DNA of 21,607 nt from Promethearchaeota archaeon (GCA_016839905.1 JAEOTJ010000215.1:1-21607), one strand, 5' to 3'. Positions 6,333-12,639 are shown, counted from the first letter of the stretch. The notes: a model not told the origin generated them from the letters alone. Numbers and translations: made by a program.

Positions 6333-7046
6333 TTAATGAATAATACTACCAGCAATAACTTTAACTCCTTGTTGTTCTGCTTGGTGTAAATTTACTTCAT
6401 TAATTTCCAGACAAATAAACATTAGCTCATCGTATTCTTTATTAAGTAAAGTCTTGTATAGTTCTGCGTTCTTTTTTAAATGAAAAATGTCGCGATTATC
6501 CGCGTAATATTTTATCTCTATTAAAATAGTTTTACCATTCTGAATCAATATGTCGATATCGGTAGAATAGTTCTTCCAGAAGACAGTACCCTCCTTGTCT
6601 ATTAATATTTCTTTTTTGATTGAGCTTGACTGTATATTTTCCTGTATTAAACGCTCTTTTAGAAGATATAAAATAGTGTTTTCCAAGGCCTCCCCGCTCC
6701 TTCTCCCTATTGAATCTATTTTAGCATCAATTAGTTTTCTTTCTTTTCTTGCTTCTTCAAATCCAGTATTCATTTGTTCTATGAGTAACTCAAAACGATT
6801 ATCCATTTGTTCTTGTATGGTTTTAAACCGATTATCCATCGCTTCAAAACGCTTATCCATTTGTTCTTGTATGGTTTTAAACCGATTATCCATCGCTTCA
6901 AAACGCTTATCAGAATGCTCTATAATTCTAGCAATATCCTCTTTCGTAGCAACGACTCCAGAGAGTGCGGTAATTATAGCACCTTTTACTTCGTCATCTT
7001 CTCTAATTAACTTTGGTAGAATCTTCAGAAATTCTTCTTTTTCCAT
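6333..7046 (-). CDS. Coiled-coil PD-(D/E)XK nuclease-like protein (DUF3782-type)
   Basis: A 237-residue protein in two parts. Residues 35-110 form a long coiled coil with tandem 18-residue repeats (KRFEAMDNRFKTIQEQMD at 47-64 and 65-82, then a degenerate third copy). Residues 115-237 carry a PD-(D/E)XK-type core: a helix with Glu119/Glu122, Asp163-x-Asp165 on a strand, and EIK at 177-179 at the end of the next strand, followed by the helix-strand end of the fold. This layout is typical of the DUF3782 group of archaeal and cyanobacterial proteins, which are numerous, often multicopy, and predicted but not shown to cut DNA. The ATG is 29 bases from the centre of a TATA box, so the mRNA is probably leaderless. 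A GAGTACTC palindrome abuts that TATA box. Confidence 0.8.
   Translation of the reverse strand: MEKEEFLKILPKLIREDDEVKGAIITALSGVVATKEDIARIIEHSDKRFEAMDNRFKTIQEQMDKRFEAMDNRFKTIQEQMDNRFELLIEQMNTGFEEARKERKLIDAKIDSIGRRSGEALENTILYLLKERLIQENIQSSSIKKEILIDKEGTVFWKNYSTDIDILIQNGKTILIEIKYYADNRDIFHLKKNAELYKTLLNKEYDELMFICLEINEVNLHQAEQQGVKVIAGSIIH
6801..6908 (-). repeat. Two identical 54-bp tandem repeats inside the coiled coil
   Basis: The units 6801-6854 and 6855-6908 are identical base for base and encode the 18-residue coiled-coil unit twice. A partial, diverged copy continues toward lower coordinates. Perfect identity implies a recent duplication, so copy number may vary among strains. This is not a CRISPR: there are no spacers and the units are coding. 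Confidence 0.9.
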
Positions 7047-7070
7047 TTAATTTAAAACACCCATTTCTAT

Positions 7071-7087
7071 TATATAAATGAGTACTC
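7071..7087 (-). promoter_or_regulatory. TATA box with adjoining GAGTACTC palindrome
   Basis: On the minus strand the palindrome GAGTACTC (7080-7087) runs straight into ATTTATATA (7071-7079), whose centre is about 29 nt before the ATG of the coiled-coil nuclease-like gene. That spacing predicts a leaderless transcript. The palindrome sits where the BRE and TFB would contact DNA. The same 8-mer adjoins the TATA-like element of the HEPN gene. Confidence 0.5.
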
Positions 7088-7130
7088 TATCTTTTAAATA
7101 TTGCTGAAATACAAATTATATTTTTTACTG

Positions 7131-7223
7131 ATGAGGGAAAGTAAAAGTCATTCTTTTAAGAAGGATTGGGCTTCACCTAACAAATTTATAGAAAAATGGT
7201 TAGATTTCATCAATGAATATTAA
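7131..7223 (+). other. 30-codon ORF or gene remnant
   Basis: An ATG-initiated 30-aa frame (ends FIEKWLDFINEY) sits alone in the gap 7047-7287. The residues, including DWASP and KWLDF, look protein-like, but there is no ribosome binding site and no family match I can make. A transposase tail or a real microprotein are both possible. Confidence 0.2.
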
Positions 7224-7287
7224 TTGAAATTCAGTAAAATTCGATTATTAGTCTTTATAGAAACCAAAATTTAAATTTTAATTAAAA

Positions 7288-7965
7288 TTAAATATAAGTT
7301 AAATCGAATCGTTTAAGTAAGATCTCCATCCAGCCAATTGTTTCAAAAAATAGTTGTCTATAAATGTCCTGCCCATTAGGGTTAGGATGACTTCCGTAAT
7401 AAGATAATCGGGAATATAAATTGTAAGAATATGTCAAGTCTAAATGCTTATCTCCACGATTTCCTGGAGTTTCGCGCAAGATTTCATGAATTTCTAAAAT
7501 CTCTAAATTCCGCTTCATATTGATGGGTTTCTCGTTAAATTCCTTAATAAGATTAGTTATTAATCCTTCATATACAATCCTCATCATGGCAATAGGAGCT
7601 TTCCTTTCCGGCTTATAGAGCTCCAGCGCCTCATTAAAATCCCTTAAAAGACCATCATAATTCAATAATTTGAATGAAATTTGAATGGAAGGAATAATTT
7701 TCTTAAAAACATTAAAACCTGTGAAAAATCTGTTTATTTTATAATGGTATTTTCTTTTCATGGAATCCCTTTGATGCATTTTTGTTATCTCAAGAGCTTC
7801 TATTGCTCTAAGATGTCCAATAACGTCAATAACATCACGGGAACCATCTAACCGCCAAAATGAGAAGGTTTCAGTCCCTTTAGAATCATTTAAGTTATTG
7901 GAGAGTAACCACGCTATTTCATGTAGCTCACATGTGGTCACCCCCCTACCATCTCTATCCTGCAT
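7288..7965 (-). CDS. Unrecognised 225-aa (up to 249-aa) soluble helical protein
   Basis: No family is recognised. The N-terminal third contains FWRLDGSRDVIDVIGHLRAI. The C-terminal half is helical with a run YEGLITNLIKE, then ETPGNRGDKHLD, then SYNLYSRLSYYGSHPNPNG, and ends in a helix WMEILLKRF. The last part resembles the all-helical domains of some abortive-infection or HEPN-like proteins, with His/Ser/Tyr conserved-looking positions, but a clear HEPN R-x4-H motif is missing. I chose the ATG at 7965 because AGGTGA lies 4 bases upstream of it and a TATA-like ATATTTAAAG lies about 28 bases upstream; the frame remains open to an ATG at 8037, which has no ribosome binding site. It stands as a single gene among toxin-antitoxin modules. 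Confidence 0.6.
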   Translation of the reverse strand: MQDRDGRGVTTCELHEIAWLLSNNLNDSKGTETFSFWRLDGSRDVIDVIGHLRAIEALEITKMHQRDSMKRKYHYKINRFFTGFNVFKKIIPSIQISFKLLNYDGLLRDFNEALELYKPERKAPIAMMRIVYEGLITNLIKEFNEKPINMKRNLEILEIHEILRETPGNRGDKHLDLTYSYNLYSRLSYYGSHPNPNGQDIYRQLFFETIGWMEILLKRFDLTYI

Positions 7966-8127
7966 CAATTCACCTTCCAGCCCCCCAAACTTTAAATATT
8001 CTAAACTTATCTCGATATTTGCATAATAAAATAACATGTTATTTTTCTTCTGAAATATAGATTTAGAAGAATTCCATGAATAAGAAACGAATAGAGTAGA
8101 TATATTAAAACATTTTCCAAATCTAGA

Positions 8128-8397
8128 TTAGGAATTAATGGATTTCGCATTAACCATTAGTGATAGGCTTGCCTCTGAATTAGTCAGAATAATATCATTA
8201 GACTCCCTTATATTGATTGTTTTATTCATTGGATTAATGAAAAATTCATGATTTAACAATGATATTCCCCCTCTTGGGCAAGACTTATCAATAATGCACT
8301 GGTTCTCTGAAAAATGTGTTCCAAAGTTACAATTCAAAATAGAAAACAAGCAAAAATGCCAGAAAACAAGCAGGATTAATAATTTTTTATGCTTCAT
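8128..8397 (-). CDS. Small putative secreted or lipoprotein-like ORF, 89 aa
   Basis: A basic start (MKHKK) leads into a hydrophobic stretch (about 6-22), which resembles a signal peptide or a single membrane anchor. The remaining 65 residues contain three cysteines (Cys23, 34, 40) and end in a beta-like segment (NIRESNDIILTNSEASLSLM). No family is recognised. There is no ribosome binding site and the gene stands alone. It could be a real small surface protein or the front piece of a decayed one. Confidence 0.4.
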   Translation of the reverse strand: MKHKKLLILLVFWHFCLFSILNCNFGTHFSENQCIIDKSCPRGGISLLNHEFFINPMNKTINIRESNDIILTNSEASLSLMVNAKSINS

Positions 8398-8724
8398 TGG
8401 TGAGAAAATAACTTAAAATTTTTTTTAAAAAATCTTCCATCTTAAAATCTAAGTATTTTTTTGATTAAAGTATATAAAATCAACTAAAAATTTATTTAAT
8501 AGAATTTTCTTCCATTGAGATGAATTCAGTTTTTAATGAGCCTCAAGAATTTCAAGTTTAAAAGTAAAAGCCCATAGAAAAAAAGATATATCTTTTTAAA
8601 AAAAGGAATTAATTAATATTATAATTATTATCGTTATTATGAGATTTTAAACTAAAAGAATTTGATTCGTCTAAATTTAAAAGAAAATCTGGATTAGGTT
8701 AAAATAAAAAGGCAAGAAAAAGGA
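8398..8724. other. AT-rich gap with a frameshifted leader of the SBBP gene
   Basis: Most of this gap is A/T-rich with no gene. Its right end holds an apparent N-terminal leader of the following SBBP gene in other frames: from ATG 8639, one base out of frame, codons 8643-8699 read DFKLKEFDSSKFKRKSGLG and then hit a stop. Shifting by one more base joins KIKRQEKGLILIVI of the downstream frame. A basic cytoplasmic leader before a membrane anchor is what an intact gene would have, so two small indels are likely. Confidence 0.35.
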
Positions 8725-9504
8725 TTGATTTTGATTGTAATAATCGCGTTCTTTTCTGGTATTTTTATTTCAATATCTTGGAATTTGGTGGAAAGGGATG
8801 ATCTCGAGAAGGAACCATATGAAGTTCATGCCAAGCAATTTTACATCGATTGCTTGGAAAAAATAATTAATATGCCCATTGCTGCTGCGGGAGATAGCGA
8901 AGATTTGAATTATTCAACTTATATAGGCGGGAATGATACTGATTTTGGAGAATCAATCGTTGTAGACACAGAAGGAAACGTTTATATCACTGGATATACT
9001 AGATCAAGCAATTTCAATACCACTACGGGTGCTTTCGATGAAACTTATAATGGAGGTATGACTGATTTATTTATTTGCAAGCTGAGTGCGGATGGCTCTA
9101 CATTAATCTATTCGACTTTTATCGGAGGAGGTAACAGTGATTGGGGGGAATCAATCGCAATAGGTGAAGATGGATCTGCCTATATCACTAGATATACAAC
9201 GTCAAGTGACTTCAATACCACCACGGGCGCTTTTGATGAGAATAAGAATGGATTTTATGATGTAATTGTTTGCAAGCTAAGTGCCGATGGCTCCACTTTA
9301 ATCTATTCAACATTTATCGGAGGTAGTTCTCATGATTATGGATATTCAATCGCCGTGGACACAGGGGGAAGTGCCTATATCACGGGATATACTGAATCAA
9401 GCGATTTCAACACCACCTCGGGATCATACGATGAAATACTTTATGGAACAAGTGATGTATTCGTATCTAAACTGAATCCTGATGGTTCTAATTTAACTTT
9501 TTAA
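8725..9504 (+). CDS. SBBP-repeat (beta-propeller) surface protein, truncated and probably decaying
   Basis: A 259-residue reading from a TTG codon. Residues 1-18 are a hydrophobic anchor or signal sequence, 19-60 a linker, and 61-259 three SBBP-type repeats of 65-66 residues. Each repeat has YSTxIGG, then D-x-G-x-SIA, then AYITGYT, SSDFNTTTGAFDE and a closing KLSADGS. SBBP repeats form blades of extracellular beta-propellers and occur in long surface proteins. Three repeats are too few for a closed propeller, and the frame stops at LTF exactly where a fourth repeat should start. There is no good start codon (TTG, no ribosome binding site), and an out-of-frame leader lies upstream. A 40-codon coiled-coil tail continues in the same frame after the TAA. 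Together these indicate a deletion-derived pseudogene, although translation of the fragment cannot be excluded. Confidence 0.75.
   Translation: MILIVIIAFFSGIFISISWNLVERDDLEKEPYEVHAKQFYIDCLEKIINMPIAAAGDSEDLNYSTYIGGNDTDFGESIVVDTEGNVYITGYTRSSNFNTTTGAFDETYNGGMTDLFICKLSADGSTLIYSTFIGGGNSDWGESIAIGEDGSAYITRYTTSSDFNTTTGAFDENKNGFYDVIVCKLSADGSTLIYSTFIGGSSHDYGYSIAVDTGGSAYITGYTESSDFNTTSGSYDEILYGTSDVFVSKLNPDGSNLTF
8905..9504 (+). repeat. Three tandem SBBP repeat units (about 196 bp each)
   Basis: The units start at 8905, 9103 and 9298 (residues 61, 127 and 192) and differ by scattered substitutions, so they are older than the 54-bp repeats at 6801-6908. The second unit has Arg in place of Gly in its AYITGYT motif (ITRYT). 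Confidence 0.8.
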
Positions 9505-9627
9505 GTTATAGAAGAGAATGCTAAGGTTATAGAAGAGAATGCTAAGGTTATAGAAGAGAATGTCAAGGTTATAAAAGAGAAAGATAAAGAAATCGAGCGT
9601 TTAAAAGCGCAGTTAAAATCCAAATAG
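9505..9627 (+). pseudogene. Coiled-coil tail joined in frame behind the SBBP stop codon
   Basis: Directly after the TAA at 9502-9504 and in the same frame, 40 codons encode heptads VIEENAK, VIEENAK, VIEENVK, then VIKEKDKEIERLKAQLKSK and a TAG. The first two 21-bp units (9505-9525, 9526-9546) are identical and the third differs by two bases. Such heptad tails are common at the C-termini of Rpn/PD-(D/E)XK-type or Uma2-like proteins and are unrelated to SBBP propellers. The simplest explanation is a deletion that fused the remains of two genes. Confidence 0.5.
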
Positions 9628-9699
9628 AGACTTAAAAAGTTAATAGAATTTCTTTATTATTTATTCTTATGTTGAGCTAGTGTATCTTAATAATATTGC

Positions 9700-9707
9700 T
9701 TTTTTTT
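9700..9707 (+). terminator. Oligo-T run after the SBBP/coiled-coil remnant
   Basis: Eight T residues follow the last plus-strand coding remnant by about 70 bases, before the minus-strand MntA gene ends at 9753. No stem is present. It is a plausible archaeal terminator, but in such AT-rich DNA it could be chance. Confidence 0.25.
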
Positions 9708-9752
9708 AATATTTTTGAGATAATTATAATCCTCCTTTGAACTTCTAATTAT

Positions 9753-10154
9753 TTAATCTAATAAAGAGAGTAATTCTTCTTTAGTTAATTCTTGTCTATG
9801 CTTCTGATCTGCCCATAATTTTCTAAAAAAATAGAAATACTCATATAAATCTAACTCATTTGGAGAATGGATTAAAATCCCTTTTTCAATAATCTGAATC
9901 TGGATATATAAAGGTAATTTCGTGAAAAATTTAATGTCATATCTCTTTTTGGAGATATTAATCCTCTCTGAAAAATAAGAGTAAAGATTAACGGGATCCT
10001 CCTCTGGGGCAACTACACATATATCTATATCACTTCGATTTGTTTCCTTATCATTGGTTATTGACCCATATAGAAGGAGCCCTAAAATATCCTTCGCTTC
10101 TAAAATGTTTACAAAATCATCTTTAATTTGTCTTAAGAGTTCTTCTTTAACCAT
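9753..10154 (-). CDS. mntA: MNT-type minimal nucleotidyltransferase antitoxin (MntA-like)
   Basis: A 133-residue minimal nucleotidyltransferase. GS at 30-31 and D42-x-D44 give the exact GSX10DXD signature, and Asp73 (YDIKFF) is the third metal-binding carboxylate. In the characterised MntA/HepT system, MntA uses ATP to add AMP units to a tyrosine near the HepT active site and so silences the HEPN ribonuclease. All catalytic residues are kept. The C-terminal helix (about 105-133) is typical of the pairing region. The ATG overlaps the end of the HEPN gene by 22 bases, so the two are co-translated, toxin gene first. The symbol rests on motif and context. Confidence 0.85.
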   Translation of the reverse strand: MVKEELLRQIKDDFVNILEAKDILGLLLYGSITNDKETNRSDIDICVVAPEEDPVNLYSYFSERINISKKRYDIKFFTKLPLYIQIQIIEKGILIHSPNELDLYEYFYFFRKLWADQKHRQELTKEELLSLLD

Positions 10155-10594
10155 TTGCTTACAACCTCATGAAATTCTTTAAGGGAATTGATATTTTCTT
10201 TAATTCCTCTATAAGCTAAGAGATTATCAAGTCCATTATAGTCATGTACTAGAATATTTCTTAAACCATTTACTTTGCGTAGATTTATTGATAATTGTTC
10301 TGAAATGACTTTTTGTTCTAGTAAGCAGTCAATATTAGTATAATCATCTTTAGGTTTAATTTTTATATCCTTGGTAACCATCGCTATTATATCCGTAATA
10401 ATTTCAATAATTATTTGAAAAGCATGGTATATTCCAAATTGTTCTTTTAAATCAGATTTGATAAACTTATTTTCATCAAAATCTTTTATCCACACTTTAA
10501 GTTTTTCCATCAATTTATTAAAATGTTCTAATTTCTCTATATATCGCTCTATTCGTTTGCTTTCTAGGGGGATTATATTGTTATTATCTTTCAT
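10133..10594 (-). CDS. hepT: HEPN ribonuclease toxin (HepT/DUF86-like)
   Basis: A 153-residue all-helical HEPN protein. The motif RNILVHDY at 112-119 fits R-x4-H-x-Y: Arg112 and His117 are the RNase residues and Tyr119 is the expected AMPylation site for the partner MntA. Asn113 is the usual residue after Arg. The fold covers about residues 50-150, with a 40-residue polar and helical N-terminal extension. HepT proteins cleave RNA as dimers and arrest growth when unmodified. The gene is first in a two-gene operon and overlaps mntA. A TATA-like TTATAAATC about 60 nt upstream, preceded by the palindrome TGAGTACTCA, marks the probable promoter. Confidence 0.87.
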   Translation of the reverse strand: MKDNNNIIPLESKRIERYIEKLEHFNKLMEKLKVWIKDFDENKFIKSDLKEQFGIYHAFQIIIEIITDIIAMVTKDIKIKPKDDYTNIDCLLEQKVISEQLSINLRKVNGLRNILVHDYNGLDNLLAYRGIKENINSLKEFHEVVSKWLKKNS

Positions 10595-10652
10595 TGTTTT
10601 CTTTTTGTATCTTTTAATATTTGAATCTGTCTATCAAATAAAAAGAAATTTT

Positions 10653-10675
10653 GATTTATAACTTTTGAGTACTCA
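10653..10675 (-). promoter_or_regulatory. TATA-like element with TGAGTACTCA palindrome upstream of hepT-mntA
   Basis: On the minus strand the perfect palindrome TGAGTACTCA (10666-10675) is followed by AAAG and GTTATAAATC (10653-10662). The TATA centre is about 63 nt from the hepT ATG, predicting a leader of roughly 35 nt. The palindrome core GAGTACTC is identical to that beside the promoter of the nuclease-like gene at 7046. A dimeric regulator binding site is the natural inference. Confidence 0.45.
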
Positions 10676-10779
10676 GATTATTTGAGATAAGATGAAGGTC
10701 TAATAATTCCAAATTAATATCCTAGTTTATATCTGAGTTTATAATTTAAGTCATTAATTTTTCTAATCTATATTAATTT

Positions 10780-11280
10780 CTACTCAAATAGTAGAGAACT
10801 ATCTCCTGACAAATTTCCTAACCAGATTCTAAATTGAGGATTTATCTCTTGGATAAAAGATTTAATAAATTCACTTTCTCTTATTTTTTTGATGAGGGTA
10901 TCATCAAATGTTGCAAAAATATCACAATGTATAACAGCATTATAAATCAGCATGCAATCTATGGAATCATTGTGGATTTCTTTTAATTTTAGCAGAATAT
11001 CTGATTCAAATATATTTTCCCACCAATTTATCTTACAAATTCTGGGGGAATTTAAAATAGATTGAATTCCTCTTTGAATAACTTCAATTTCAATATCCAC
11101 TTTATTCTGAAGGATCAGTTTCATGCATTTCGTATATATTTCAAATAATGATAAATCACAATAAAACAATTTATATTTCTCAGATTCTATGAGAGTTTTC
11201 AAATCTTTTTTTGACCATCCCTCTAAAATATCTATATTAAATGCTGGAATGAGGTAGGCTGAGTCTAAAAATAATTTCAA
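10780..11280 (-). CDS. PIN-domain toxin (VapC-like)
   Basis: A 166-residue PIN-domain protein. The acidic residues expected of this metal-dependent RNase fold are present: Asp6 on the first strand (LFLDSAYL), Glu47 (SLFEIYTK), Asp105/Asp108 before a helix (HNDSIDCMLIYNA), and Asp120 and Asp126 (CDIFATFDD). The start is a TTG whose last two bases overlap the TGA of the upstream AbrB gene (TTGA), giving tight coupling; no in-frame ATG keeps Asp6. PIN toxins of VapBC systems cleave tRNA or rRNA; the target here is unknown. The protein is somewhat longer than a typical VapC (about 130-140 aa) owing to an insert around 60-100. Confidence 0.8.
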   Translation of the reverse strand: MKLFLDSAYLIPAFNIDILEGWSKKDLKTLIESEKYKLFYCDLSLFEIYTKCMKLILQNKVDIEIEVIQRGIQSILNSPRICKINWWENIFESDILLKLKEIHNDSIDCMLIYNAVIHCDIFATFDDTLIKKIRESEFIKSFIQEINPQFRIWLGNLSGDSSLLFE

Positions 11281-11504
11281 TCAAATTCACTTTTCATGTT
11301 TTTAAATACATGATATGAAATTTTTATATCTGTTGGTTTCTTTAAGATTTCCTCCAAAAAATCTATCTTTTGTACAACAATTCGGTTTGAATAAACTTTC
11401 ATGAGTATTGCCTGGTTTTTATTGAAACCGAGGTATTCTCTTACCACTTTTGGAGGAAATATTTCTCCTTTCGATCCAATTTTTAAGACAAATTGCTTTT
11501 CCAC
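11277..11504 (-). CDS. AbrB/SpoVT-fold antitoxin (VapB-like)
   Basis: A 75-residue protein. Residues 5-45 fit the swapped-hairpin AbrB fold: KIGSKGEIFPPKVVREYLGF, then a second strand pair ending RIVVQK. This domain dimerises and binds DNA; residues 46-75 would be the unstructured toxin-binding tail. It precedes and overlaps the PIN gene, the standard VapB-VapC arrangement. The start is a GTG; an in-frame stop nine bases upstream rules out a longer form. A TATA box (11523-11534) is about 24 nt upstream, so the mRNA is probably leaderless and starts at or near the GTG. Short inverted repeats straddle that TATA box and could be the autoregulatory operator. Confidence 0.82.
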   Translation of the reverse strand: MEKQFVLKIGSKGEIFPPKVVREYLGFNKNQAILMKVYSNRIVVQKIDFLEEILKKPTDIKISYHVFKNMKSEFD

Positions 11505-11516
11505 ATAATACTATTT

Positions 11517-11543
11517 ACTCGAAAAAATATAAATCTATCGAGT
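11517..11543 (-). promoter_or_regulatory. Promoter/operator of the AbrB-PIN pair
   Basis: ACTCGA at 11517-11522 and its reverse complement TCGAGT at 11538-11543 enclose a TATA box (minus strand ATTTATATTTTT, 11523-11534). The arm centres are 21 bp apart, two helical turns. AbrB-type antitoxins commonly repress their own promoter by binding such repeats. The repeat is directly visible; regulator identity is inferred. Confidence 0.4.
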
Positions 11544-11560
11544 GTTACTTAAATAGACTT

Positions 11561-12010
11561 CTAAATCTTAAAATGAAAGGGCATGTGTAAAATGATAAAA
11601 TCAAAGGAAAATGCCAGTATTATAAAAAAAAAGTATAAGATCCCTTGAATGATAAGAATCCATTTTAATTCTTTTTTGGAAAATATGTTTAAGAAGAGAA
11701 AATATGCAAGGAATGAATACAAACTCATAAAAAAAAGTATCCAAAATCCTATCAAGTATGAATCTTCTCTGGGACACGATACACGATTTACATAATAATG
11801 AAGGAAGGATACCGACCAGATTGTCAAGACATTAAATATTATAATCAATGTAAATTTTATGACCATCTTTTGTTGATGATTGAATTTAGCGTTGACATTC
11901 GCCCCTTCCTTTAGGAGAAAATTTATGAAAAAAAATCTAATAAATAATAATGAAATAATTAAAACTATTACCAAACCTGCATAAATATTTATAAAATAGG
12001 ACGTATCCAT
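11561..12010 (-). CDS. Four-span membrane protein, unrecognised, 149 aa
   Basis: Four hydrophobic segments at about 8-32, 49-72, 84-109 and 114-141 are separated by short polar loops (LKEGANVNAKFNHQQK, HYYVNRVSCPRED, SKKELK). There are no conserved catalytic motifs, no signal peptide beyond the first span, and no recognised family. A single cysteine (Cys79) lies in the loop between spans 2 and 3. The gene stands alone between the AbrB-PIN pair and a coiled-coil gene, with separate spacing on both sides. It might be an anchor, transporter fragment or immunity-like protein; none can be supported. Confidence 0.6.
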   Translation of the reverse strand: MDTSYFINIYAGLVIVLIISLLFIRFFFINFLLKEGANVNAKFNHQQKMVIKFTLIIIFNVLTIWSVSFLHYYVNRVSCPREDSYLIGFWILFFMSLYSFLAYFLFLNIFSKKELKWILIIQGILYFFFIILAFSFDFIILHMPFHFKI

Positions 12011-12078
12011 TTGAAATTGAATTACGTCATTTATTTATACCATCTAATAAATGATAAAATTAAATAAAAAATAACTTA

Positions 12079-12639
12079 TTACATCCCGAAGAAGTCGCTT
12101 GGCTTGAGCAAATGTTCATCCTCTTTCGCCTTTTTTTCTGCTGCGGCAGCTGCCTCATTTGGGTCCACCCATCCTTCAGTTTCCCCTCCAGAACTAGCGG
12201 TTGCGTCCCCGGGAGGATTTAATCCTTGACCCGCAGAAATTTGTTCTGGTCCTTGAGCTGAAATTGTATATGCTTGAATGGGCGCTCCAGACCGCATGAA
12301 CTTAAGCTCATTGACAATCTTTTCTAAATTTAGTGCTGAAATACTTTTATTCATGGTACTCATTATTTCTTTTAGTGATTCAGAGGTTTCCCTTAATCCC
12401 TTAGGATTTATTCCCGTGAGTAGCGAGTCCAAGTTTTCTGTAATGTTTTGTGTCAAATTTTTTAATGAATCAATGACAGAACTCCAATGTTTATTCATCT
12501 GGGATTCAATAGCACGGATCATCTTGATTGTTTCGTTCATAAAATTAACATGGGATTCATATCTTTCCTCATCTTTTGCTCTCAAATCAGAAATAAGCAT
12601 TATTAATTTTCTTAATGATTCTTTTTCTACTTCCGACAT
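12079..12639 (-). CDS. Coiled-coil protein with disordered linker and conserved-looking C-terminal peptide
   Basis: A 186-residue protein with three parts. Residues 1-115 are long amphipathic helices with hydrophobic heptad spacing, suited to a coiled coil. Residues 118-160 are a Gly/Pro/Ser/Gln-rich linker without predicted structure. Residues 161-186 are an Ala- and Lys-rich helix (NEAAAAAEKKAKEDEH) ending in LLKPSDFFGM. A short hydrophobic peptide at the very end of a flexible linker is a typical docking motif, so this may be an adaptor. No signal peptide, membrane span or catalytic motif is present. Its base composition is less AT-biased than its neighbours in the linker. I do not recognise the family. 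Confidence 0.65.
   Translation of the reverse strand: MSEVEKESLRKLIMLISDLRAKDEERYESHVNFMNETIKMIRAIESQMNKHWSSVIDSLKNLTQNITENLDSLLTGINPKGLRETSESLKEIMSTMNKSISALNLEKIVNELKFMRSGAPIQAYTISAQGPEQISAGQGLNPPGDATASSGGETEGWVDPNEAAAAAEKKAKEDEHLLKPSDFFGM

Noticed and set aside
6801..6908. Possible CRISPR array
   Set aside because: The two 54-bp copies are directly adjacent without spacers and lie in frame in a coiled coil.
6595..7050. Plus-strand 151-codon frame antisense to the coiled-coil nuclease-like gene
   Set aside because: It mirrors the 54-bp repeats and has the Ser/Ile/Leu-rich composition of a shadow frame; the minus-strand frame has recognisable motifs and a promoter.
9502..9627. Programmed stop-codon readthrough from the SBBP frame into the coiled-coil tail
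   Set aside because: The stop is TAA, not the TAG or TGA used in known recoding, the tail belongs to an unrelated protein type, and the gene's start is also broken. A deletion junction is simpler.
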